This document shows, piece after piece, positions 1 to 5,643 of a stretch of DNA of 5,779 bases. The position numbers and the translations under genes are program-made. Numbering within the stretch: the stretch's first letter is position 1; the number at the start of each line of letters is the position of its first letter. The stretch covers positions 1-5,779 of the forward strand of contig JANWLI010000037.1 in the NCBI GenBank assembly GCA_025450975.1. Direction: 5' to 3'. A model generated the notes under the pieces. It made no database searches and was not told where the DNA came from. It worked only from the letters and a program-made list of their open reading frames with translations. This stretch comes from Candidatus Kapaibacterium sp. (GTDB taxonomy: Bacteria > Bacteroidota > Ignavibacteria > Palsa-1295).

Positions 1-590
1 CGGAAATCGAAATCGGGTTGTGTCGAGAGTGTCAGTCCGACAGTCGAGCCCTGATCGTTCGGCTTGATGACGATGTTTTCGCCAACTGCTTGCTGGAAGT
101 TCGCTTCGAACGCCTGATATTCCTGCTGCGTGCTTGCCTTGCTTAAGAATCCCCAGCGTGGCGTGCGAATGCCGCAGGCAGTCATGAGGATCTTGGTGTA
201 GGCTTTATCGATGGCGATCGTCGAGGAGCGCGAGCCGCTGCCGGTGAATTTCTTGCCGAGCAGTTCGAGAACAGCCTGGACTGTTCCATCTTCACCGGGG
301 ACGCCATGGAGTCCGATGACGACAGCATCGGCGTCGCGGACGGCTTTCGATGAAAGGCTATCGAGAAAGATGCTTCCCTGGGTGAGGGCATCGACTTCTT
401 CGGCTGTGGGCGGCTGGGCGTTGGGCGGGTCGACGCGGAATTCCTTGATCGACATCGTGCGGCCGGTGGCCGGATCGATCAGGGTGACGTCATGGCCGAG
501 CGATTCGTAGGCGCGGGCCATTGCATTGCCGGTATGAAACGAGATCTCGCGTTCGGCGCTCGTGCCACCGAGAAGAACTGCTAACTTCAT
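1..590 (-). CDS. ddl: D-alanine--D-alanine ligase, N-terminal part (C-terminus beyond the left edge)
   Basis: Cytoplasmic ATP-grasp enzyme that joins two D-alanines for the peptidoglycan stem peptide. I translated it from the complement: it starts at the ATG at 590-588 and 196 codons fit before the window ends. The N-terminal motif LGGTSAEREISF (residues 7-18) contains the Glu (E13) that matches the conserved catalytic Glu of Ddl. LHGVPGEDGTVQA (94-106) and FTGSG (115-119) match the family signature LHGxxGEDGxxQ...YTGSG. IAIDK (125-129) and VIKPNDQGSTVG (174-185) supply the ATP-binding lysines (K129, K176 by motif position). The Tyr/His region that separates D-Ala from D-Lac ligases, and the metal-binding C-terminal lobe, lie outside the window, so specificity is not visible. 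The segment between the first motif and LHG is about 30 residues longer than in E. coli DdlB. No clear Shine-Dalgarno precedes the ATG, but the protein motif begins right at it, so the start is fairly secure. It is divergent from the large repeat protein gene. Confidence 0.93.
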   Translation of the reverse strand, partial: MKLAVLLGGTSAEREISFHTGNAMARAYESLGHDVTLIDPATGRTMSIKEFRVDPPNAQPPTAEEVDALTQGSIFLDSLSSKAVRDADAVVIGLHGVPGEDGTVQAVLELLGKKFTGSGSRSSTIAIDKAYTKILMTACGIRTPRWGFLSKASTQQEYQAFEANFQQAVGENIVIKPNDQGSTVGLTLSTQPDFDF

Positions 591-710
591 GAATGGGAAA
601 GTGTTATTGCAAGGCACATAGAACACCTTATGGTGGAAAGAAATCGCCGTTTTTTGGCCAAAAGTGTAACAATTGGAGGTTTGCGGTGTTATTACCGACG
701 CGTGACCCAC

Positions 711-740
711 TTGCCCCGTTTGGGTTCGTTCCACTATGAA
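711..740 (+). promoter_or_regulatory. Weak candidate sigma-70-like promoter for the large exported protein gene
   Basis: TTGCCC at 711-716 and TATGAA at 735-740 each match four of six positions of the -35 and -10 consensus, with an 18-bp spacer. Transcription would begin near 747, leaving a leader of about 65 bases before the ATG at 814. This is consensus matching by eye only. If it is correct, the alternative ATG at 736 lies inside the promoter and cannot be the start. Confidence 0.22.
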
Positions 741-801
741 GCGAACGACCCGTTTTTATGCATTGTTTAGTGCTTCCATTTATTCTTTCGGACTTAGTCG
801 C

Positions 802-806
802 AGGGG
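802..806 (+). promoter_or_regulatory. Ribosome binding site that decides the start at 814
   Basis: AGGGG sits seven bases upstream of the ATG at 814 and can pair with the anti-Shine-Dalgarno sequence, allowing one G-U pair. The other in-frame ATG, at 736, is preceded by TCGTTCCACT, which has no such element. The 814 start also places a clean signal peptide at the N-terminus. Confidence 0.6.
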
Positions 807-813
807 TTTTCAA

Positions 814-894
814 ATGAGTAGAAGTCGGTTTTTCAGTCGCTTTGGCCTATTTGTAGGCCTGTTCGTCGTATGTACGACGCAACTTGCTTCTGCA
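814..894 (+). other. Signal peptide coding segment (residues 1-27)
   Basis: The n-region MSRSRFFSR carries three arginines. It is followed by a hydrophobic core at residues 10-19, then TTQLASA, with small residues at -1 and -3 and cleavage expected before Q28. There is a Cys at residue 20, but it is preceded by FVV rather than a lipobox, so signal peptidase I is the better reading. Confidence 0.85.
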
Positions 895-3800
895 CAGTGG
901 CGCATTAAGACGCCGCGCGATACGGTCAATGTCCCTGCCAGCAAAGAGCAGAATACCTTAAGCAAACTCAAGCTCAATTCCGGCGTAGAGGCACAGCTTC
1001 GTGTTACCGGCACCTTTACATTTAATGTTGGCGGTCTGAGTAGATTCGATGGGGGCTATACCATACAACATCCGGGTTGGAATCTGCCGACACCAATAAA
1101 AAGCCCTCCGACGTACGCAAATGTTCAGTATCAGTATGGATTGCGCGTCGTCACATCTCTCGGCATTATCGAAGATTGGTTTAAGCCAGCAGAAAATTGG
1201 AATTCAGCAGCCATCTACACATCGCGCGTCATGTGTACGGGCAATGACCTCTGGCTCTATGTTAAAGGACCGACAACTGCATACAATAAAAGCGCAACCG
1301 GCACACTCAATGTTCAGCTTGCTCGCTGGACGGCAGGTATTGCTGTCAAAGAAAAGAATGTAAATTTTGGTGGCGTCCTTATTGGAAGCCCGGCGACGTA
1401 CCTCGATTCGATCGCCAGCTATGGTGTAGATGGGCTTGTCGTGCAGAATATCGAGATCTTCGGTCCGGATTCGGCGGAGTTCAGTTTTATCTCGCAACGC
1501 GATAAGGCTTTTACGCTGCCGACCGAGCAGGTAAATGAGATCAAGATCATTTATTCGCCGACCAAGCGCTCACCTGCGACCGCCTATTTGAAGATCACGC
1601 TGAAAAATTCGGACGTTCCGAGTCGCGAACAGTTGATCACTCTAACCGGCAATGGGCTGCAGCCTTCCTTTGAGTGTCTCGTCGATACGCTCGACTTTGG
1701 CAAGGTAAGGATCGGTGCTGCGTATGAATCGACAAAGGCAGTGAACGTGTGCAATCCGGGAAATGCCAATCTTGTCATAACGCCGCTGACCTATATTCCG
1801 GTTAATTATCCTGCTGCCGACAATGCTTTCAGGAAATCGGCGCAGACAGGTATTCCGCTCACGGTTACTCCGCTAAGCTTACAGCAGATCAAGAGTGTCT
1901 TTTCACCGAAGTCGCGGCAGAAGTATATCGGCAATCTGGAAGTGACGACGAATGTGAAGAAGGACACTGTTGTCTTTCTTGGCGAAGGCGCTGAGCCGGT
2001 GCCCGTATTTTCACGCAAGAGTCTGACGTTCGGGACGATCTATAGTGGCGATCGGGCATCCGATACATTTACCATTAAAAATGTAGGTAATTGGACAGCA
2101 TCTATTCTTCTGGCACAGATCGAAGGCGATCAGGTATTCTCTTTCGATCCGAACGAGTCCGCGTTCATCCTTGAACCCGATTCGACACGCTTATACACGG
2201 TGCATTTTCATCCGCGGACGACGATCAACAGGAATTTCCGTTCATGGTTGGTTTTCTATTACGACGATAATAAGCGCGACAGTGTACAGCTCTTTGGTTC
2301 GGAGCTTCAGCCGCCGATCCTGGTGAGCGATAGTATTTACGATTTTGGCAAAGTAAAGATCGGCGCAGCGAAATCTGCTATTGTTACGAAGCTTCGTAAT
2401 ACGGGTAATATTACACAGGTATGCCAGTGGAGTGTTTTTAATCCGTTCAGTATCGTGAAGATACCGGAGATCCTCGCGAATCGTACGGATTCGCTTTCCG
2501 CGACGTTTTCGCCAATTGCTCCGGGACCGGCACAATCGTGGGTTCATCTTGCTGCCAGCGGCTACCGCGATTCGATCCTGCTGATCGGCGAAGGCGCTAT
2601 TGCAAAGGCCATGTTCACACCGAATCCCGTAGATTTTGGTATTGTACCTTCGAATCAATGGAATCGTATTCCGGTGCAGCTGACGGATTCCGGTAACTAT
2701 CCGCTTCGCATCATTCGCTTCGAGATCACCGGGCCGGATGCACAGCGGTTCAAGGTTCTCGATGCGACTACAACGCCGACAGGCTCGACGCCTATCCTGC
2801 CGTATACGTTGATGGAAAATACGAGCATGTCGATCGAAGTCGGCTTCTTCACCAACGCGCTCACGGGCGCTGCGGCGAATGCGACGCTCTGCGTGTACTA
2901 CGATGATAGCACGTTTGATTGTATTCCGCTCCAGGCGATCGAAGAGAAACAGTATTTGCAGTTCGCTATTCCTGCTGTCGAATTTGGAAAAGTGCGTGTC
3001 AATCGTACGGGCCGCAAGGATGTGTCGTTCATCAACAATTCGAATGTAACGCTCTCGGTTGCAACTGTTGTTGCGACCCCGGCATCGGATGCATTTACGA
3101 TTGTCGGTACACCGACACCGGTGCAGGCGAAGGAGACACTAAACGTAGCGGTAGATTTTACGCCGACCTATCGAGGTGACTTCGTCGGGTATGCACGTGC
3201 TTCCGGCGGCGACTTCCGAACGGATTCGGTGCAGCTTCGTGGCACCGGCGCTGCGCCGGTGGCAGTATTCTCGCCGGATACGATCGTCAATTTTGGTAGT
3301 GTGCAACTCAATGCTGCTGTTCCGGCGACGCAGACGGTCACCTTACTCAATAAGGGCGACTGGGACCTTACGCGTATCGCAGTACACTTGATTGGCGATC
3401 CAACGGAGTTCGGCTACACAGTACTAGGTGGAGAAGTACTGGCACCCGATTCATCGATGACATTCGAAGTCTCCTTTAGGCCGAATCAAACTATTGTCTA
3501 CCATACAGCTCGTCTGGTTTTTACATGGGCCGATAGCACGATCGGCACAGTCCACCTTATCGGCCTCGACGAATCGCCGAATGTTGTTCTCGGTGAGAAA
3601 GAGGTTAATTTTGGCAGAGTACGGTTGAATACGACGAAGACGAAGCAGGCGAATTTGATCAACACAACGACGAGAACGTTGACGGCGAATAGTGTTCGTA
3701 TCGAGCCTGCGGTAAGCCAGTTTAGCAGTCCGGGCTTGCCGGGTTCAGTAGCTGTTGCACCGAACCTGATCGACAGAAAACTGGAGGTCGATGTTACGTT

Positions 3801-4977
3801 CGCTCCGCTGGTGCGTGGCCCGTATAGTGCCGAGCTCGTCATCGATGGCGGCGATGCGCTCCCGGATACGACGTTCCTCTTAGGTGAAGGTGCTGAGCCG
3901 ATCCCGCAGTTTACCCCGCTGGACGTATTAGATTTTGGCGATGTCCTCTACAGTGTTCCGGTGACACGGACGTTTGAGATCAGGAACATCGGCAACTGGG
4001 ATTTCCAGAATGTGACCGTCACGATGAGTGGCACGAACATGGCTGACTTCACGCATAACATTTATCCTGCATTCCTGATCGAGCCCGATAGTATCGGTGT
4101 GTTTGCGATCACCTTCGTCGCGACGACGCCACTCGATCTTATAGCGACGCGGACTGCAACGATCACGTTTACGATCGATGACAGTACGACGTTCAGCTAT
4201 GAATTGCAGGCGCGCGACCGTGAGCCATTCAAGACGGAGTTGAAGTTCGACAATCTCCACGCTCGACCGGGCGATGTGATCCATCCGATCTTGCGGTTAG
4301 TTAACGCCGTGCCCGATTCGTTACGCGTCAATAATCTTGAAGGCACGATCATTTACGATCCGTCGATCGTCAATCTGGAAAAGGTTGAAATGGGGACGAT
4401 GCTTGCGAATGCGAATGTCTGGACATTACTCGAAACGAATCCGCCGAGCCAGACACCTGGCCGTTACCAGTACACGCTCACGAGCCAGCTCGGCTGGCTT
4501 TCAACACCTGGTCCGCTGCTGCGCCTGACCTTCAGAGCGCATGAGAAGAACATTGTAGGAGCAATGAGTACACTTGAGCACGAGCGGTTTGATTACCCTC
4601 AGCGCAAAGAAGTACAGGCGTTGCTGACAAATGGTGTGATCGTGATCGATTCTACATGTGGAGCGACGCATGTAGAAGCAGGTGCTGCGCCGAAAGCAAA
4701 CTTTATCGAGCAGAGCTCGCCGAATCCTGCAAGTATCTCTGCCGGCGGAACGTCGCTTCTCTTCAAGATCGCAGAAGATGGAACGCCTGTGACGCTGCGT
4801 ATCATCGATGTTACCGGCAACGAAGTTGCACGGCCGCTCGATGATATCTACTTCACGCAGGGTGCATACCGTCTCAAGGTCGATGGCGCCATGATCAAGA
4901 CGAGCGGCATGTACTTCTACGAATTCCGTGCAGGCACGGATAAGCCGGTCATCCGGAAGATGATGCTGGCAAAGTAA
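814..4977 (+). CDS. Large secreted choice-of-anchor-D (ASH-type) repeat protein with cohesin-like domain and T9SS type A sorting domain
   Basis: A 1387-residue predicted exported protein of unknown function. Residues 1-27 form a signal peptide: Arg-rich n-region, hydrophobic GLFVGLFVV core, and ASA|Q cleavage site. Residues 28-180 are beta-rich and unassigned. Nine immunoglobulin-like ASH domains follow, beginning near residues 180, 290, 398, 502, 600, 714, 818, 924 and 1032. Each opens with a (V/L)(D/N)FG(K)V-type strand. Domains 2, 4, 6 and 8 end in GEGAEP-like linkers; domains 3, 5, 7 and 9 carry a PDS-type strand and a DDS/DDN turn. Residues 1139-1279 resemble a cohesin fold (GTIIYDPSIVNLEKVEMG). 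Residues 1300-1387 are a T9SS type A C-terminal domain (PNP, RIIDVTGNEVA, SGMYFYEF, KMMLAK). The likely route is Sec across the inner membrane, T9SS across the outer membrane, then surface attachment or release. No catalytic motif is seen; adhesion or scaffolding is a guess. It is monocistronic, with a strong terminator 20 bases past the stop. An in-frame ATG at 736 would add 26 residues ahead of the signal peptide and is disfavoured. Confidence 0.9.
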   Translation: MSRSRFFSRFGLFVGLFVVCTTQLASAQWRIKTPRDTVNVPASKEQNTLSKLKLNSGVEAQLRVTGTFTFNVGGLSRFDGGYTIQHPGWNLPTPIKSPPTYANVQYQYGLRVVTSLGIIEDWFKPAENWNSAAIYTSRVMCTGNDLWLYVKGPTTAYNKSATGTLNVQLARWTAGIAVKEKNVNFGGVLIGSPATYLDSIASYGVDGLVVQNIEIFGPDSAEFSFISQRDKAFTLPTEQVNEIKIIYSPTKRSPATAYLKITLKNSDVPSREQLITLTGNGLQPSFECLVDTLDFGKVRIGAAYESTKAVNVCNPGNANLVITPLTYIPVNYPAADNAFRKSAQTGIPLTVTPLSLQQIKSVFSPKSRQKYIGNLEVTTNVKKDTVVFLGEGAEPVPVFSRKSLTFGTIYSGDRASDTFTIKNVGNWTASILLAQIEGDQVFSFDPNESAFILEPDSTRLYTVHFHPRTTINRNFRSWLVFYYDDNKRDSVQLFGSELQPPILVSDSIYDFGKVKIGAAKSAIVTKLRNTGNITQVCQWSVFNPFSIVKIPEILANRTDSLSATFSPIAPGPAQSWVHLAASGYRDSILLIGEGAIAKAMFTPNPVDFGIVPSNQWNRIPVQLTDSGNYPLRIIRFEITGPDAQRFKVLDATTTPTGSTPILPYTLMENTSMSIEVGFFTNALTGAAANATLCVYYDDSTFDCIPLQAIEEKQYLQFAIPAVEFGKVRVNRTGRKDVSFINNSNVTLSVATVVATPASDAFTIVGTPTPVQAKETLNVAVDFTPTYRGDFVGYARASGGDFRTDSVQLRGTGAAPVAVFSPDTIVNFGSVQLNAAVPATQTVTLLNKGDWDLTRIAVHLIGDPTEFGYTVLGGEVLAPDSSMTFEVSFRPNQTIVYHTARLVFTWADSTIGTVHLIGLDESPNVVLGEKEVNFGRVRLNTTKTKQANLINTTTRTLTANSVRIEPAVSQFSSPGLPGSVAVAPNLIDRKLEVDVTFAPLVRGPYSAELVIDGGDALPDTTFLLGEGAEPIPQFTPLDVLDFGDVLYSVPVTRTFEIRNIGNWDFQNVTVTMSGTNMADFTHNIYPAFLIEPDSIGVFAITFVATTPLDLIATRTATITFTIDDSTTFSYELQARDREPFKTELKFDNLHARPGDVIHPILRLVNAVPDSLRVNNLEGTIIYDPSIVNLEKVEMGTMLANANVWTLLETNPPSQTPGRYQYTLTSQLGWLSTPGPLLRLTFRAHEKNIVGAMSTLEHERFDYPQRKEVQALLTNGVIVIDSTCGATHVEAGAAPKANFIEQSSPNPASISAGGTSLLFKIAEDGTPVTLRIIDVTGNEVARPLDDIYFTQGAYRLKVDGAMIKTSGMYFYEFRAGTDKPVIRKMMLAK
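1681..4227 (+). repeat. Four tandem two-domain (B-A) units of about 210 residues within the large exported protein
   Basis: Units begin near residues 290, 502, 714 and 924 (nt 1681, 2317, 2953, 3583). Each holds a B-type then an A-type ASH domain. B domains open with DFGKVRIG-like strands (first residue at 294, 510, 723, 932) and close with LGEGAEPVP, IGEGAIAKA, RGTGAAPVA and LGEGAEPIP. A domains open with a [VMQ]F[ST] strand (TFG, DFG, NFG, DFG at 405, 607, 826, 1040). They carry EPDS, MENTS, APDS and EPDS strands, then a D(D)S/N turn at residues 484-486, 697-699, 907-908 and 1122-1124. The units are strongly diverged in amino acid sequence. At DNA level the best-preserved stretch noticed is 1693-1722 against 2341-2370, with 25 of 30 bases identical. 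Confidence 0.8.
4228..4650 (+). other. Cohesin-like domain coding segment (residues about 1139-1279)
   Basis: The segment breaks the ASH pattern. It opens with FDNLHARPGDVIHPILRLVN, followed by LEGTIIYDPSIVNLEKVEMG and later GPLLRLTFRAH and LLTNGVIVID. An opening strand with a PGD turn, a central (L/I)xYDPxxLxxxxVxxG strand, and a final NGxIxI strand are typical of cohesin-fold domains in surface proteins. The assignment rests on motif resemblance only. No dockerin repeats were seen elsewhere in the window, so cohesin-dockerin pairing cannot be claimed. Confidence 0.6.
4711..4974 (+). other. T9SS type A sorting domain coding segment (residues about 1300-1387)
   Basis: The C-terminus has the order expected of a type A T9SS C-terminal domain: a PNP turn after QSS, an F-x-I strand, then EDGTPVTLRIIDVTGNEVA, a G-x-Y strand, SGMYFYEFRAG, and a terminal KMMLAK. 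In this system the domain directs export through the outer-membrane translocon and is usually removed on arrival. No T9SS machinery gene is in the window. Confidence 0.88.
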
Positions 4978-4996
4978 CGAAGTATACAGTTAAAGG

Positions 4997-5024
4997 AAAA
5001 AGGCGCAGTCGATGCGCCTTTTTT
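4997..5024. terminator. Bidirectional intrinsic terminator between convergent genes
   Basis: An 11-bp stem, AAAAAGGCGCA (4997-5007) with TGCGCCTTTTT (5013-5023), encloses a five-base GTCGA loop, and the T-run continues to 5024. On the plus strand it follows the large exported protein gene by 19 bases and ends in T6. Read from the minus strand, the same hairpin ends in T5 and follows aat. The aat stop codon occupies 5023-5025, at the base of the stem. Confidence 0.92.
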
Positions 5025-5643
5025 ATTTGAACGAACAGTTTGTAGTAAGCAAAGCCGTCCGGAAGAGCTTCATGTATTGCTTTTGCGAGACGCTGATCAT
5101 ACCGAACTGCTGCAGGTGTTCGGTGACCATCTGTGCATCGAGGAGGGTAAAGTCACGGCTGCGCAGATGCTCGACAAGCGCAACCAGCGCTGCCTGCGAT
5201 GCATTGGGCTGCAGGGAGAACATGGATTCGCCGCAGAACGCAGAGCCGAGGGCAAGTCCGTAGAGTCCGCCGACGAGCTTGTCGTCCTTCCATGTTTCGA
5301 CCGAGTGTGCGATCCCGAGGTTGAAGAGTTCGACGTAGATCGGGATCAGTTCTTCGGAGATCCAGACTTCAGCATCGGGGAGCGAATCATGGCGTGCGCA
5401 GTGACGCATGACGTCTTCGAACGCTGTGTCGAATCGGATCTCGAACTTCTCGCGATGGATCGCTTGTCGTAGTGATTTGCGAACGGTGAAGCGTTCGTCG
5501 AGGGGGAGGATGCCGCGTGGTTCGTAGTAGTAGAATCCGATGCGGCCATGCTTTCCCTGCGCCATCGGATAGTATCCGTTCAGATAGGCGCCGAGCACTT
5601 CTTCGGAAGAAGGAGTAAGCGGGATGCTGCGTCCGGGGTTCAC
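5023..5643 (-). CDS. aat: Leucyl/phenylalanyl-tRNA--protein transferase (short form)
   Basis: Cytoplasmic enzyme that transfers Leu or Phe from aminoacyl-tRNA to proteins with N-terminal Lys or Arg, creating a primary N-degron read by ClpS-ClpAP. The 206 residues match the family throughout: EPRGILPLD (41-49), WISEELIPIYVELFNLGIAH (94-113) then SVETW, LVGGLYGLALGSAFCGESMF (123-142), and LLDAQMVTEHL (167-177). By motif position, E139 in GESMF and D169/Q171 in LDAQ match the conserved active-site residues. It lacks the roughly 30-residue N-terminal extension with the GLLAxGGDLS motif found in E. coli Aat (234 residues), and WWSPDPR is replaced by FYYYEPR. The start is GTG at 5643-5641. The frame is closed upstream by a stop at 5691-5689 with no other start codon between, and the GTG overlaps the upstream gene's stop as GTGA, which supports coupled translation. 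The stop lies at the foot of the terminator. Confidence 0.94.
   Translation of the reverse strand: MNPGRSIPLTPSSEEVLGAYLNGYYPMAQGKHGRIGFYYYEPRGILPLDERFTVRKSLRQAIHREKFEIRFDTAFEDVMRHCARHDSLPDAEVWISEELIPIYVELFNLGIAHSVETWKDDKLVGGLYGLALGSAFCGESMFSLQPNASQAALVALVEHLRSRDFTLLDAQMVTEHLQQFGMISVSQKQYMKLFRTALLTTNCSFK

Larger units (their letters stand above)
591..813. promoter_or_regulatory. Divergent intergenic region between ddl and the large exported protein gene
   Basis: This 223-bp stretch separates two divergent starts and must carry the promoters for both, unless ddl has an unusual leader. It is visibly more AT-rich than the genes on either side. It contains a perfect 12-bp palindrome (TTTTGGCCAAAA, 652-663), a short inverted repeat CACC-TTAT-GGTG (625-636), and an 8-bp direct repeat GTGTTATT at 601-608 and 686-693. 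No tRNA, riboswitch or small gene could be recognised. An open frame runs through 736-813 in phase with the downstream gene, but it is judged untranslated leader. Confidence 0.6.

Noticed and set aside
211..510. Plus-strand open frame opposite ddl
   Set aside because: The opposite strand encodes clear Ddl motifs over the same span. The 99-residue product has no recognisable features and no ribosome binding site was evident.
601..693. Direct repeat GTGTTATT (601-608 and 686-693) as an operator pair
   Set aside because: Eight bases in an AT-rich gap is too little to call without conservation data; it is noted in the intergenic entry only.
736..813. In-frame N-terminal extension of the large exported protein (start at 736)
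   Set aside because: It has no ribosome binding site, it would sit ahead of a complete signal peptide, and a better start with AGGGG lies at 814.
859..873. Lipoprotein signal at Cys20 of the exported protein
   Set aside because: The residues before the Cys are FVV, which lacks the small residue required at -1, and a good ASA cleavage site follows seven residues later.
2242..2658. Minus-strand 138-residue open frame inside the exported protein gene
   Set aside because: It lies antisense to ASH domains 3-5; its composition is Arg-rich and low-complexity, as expected of a shadow frame.
1681..4227. CRISPR array or DNA-level tandem satellite
   Set aside because: The repetition is at the level of protein domains; DNA units are strongly diverged, about 630 bp long, and have no spacer structure.
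3928..4284. Minus-strand 118-residue open frame inside the exported protein gene
   Set aside because: It is antisense to domain 9, has no recognisable motif, and results from the GATC/CGAT-rich codon usage of the sense gene.
5077..5472. Plus-strand 131-residue open frame over aat
   Set aside because: The minus strand carries unmistakable Aat signature motifs across the whole span.
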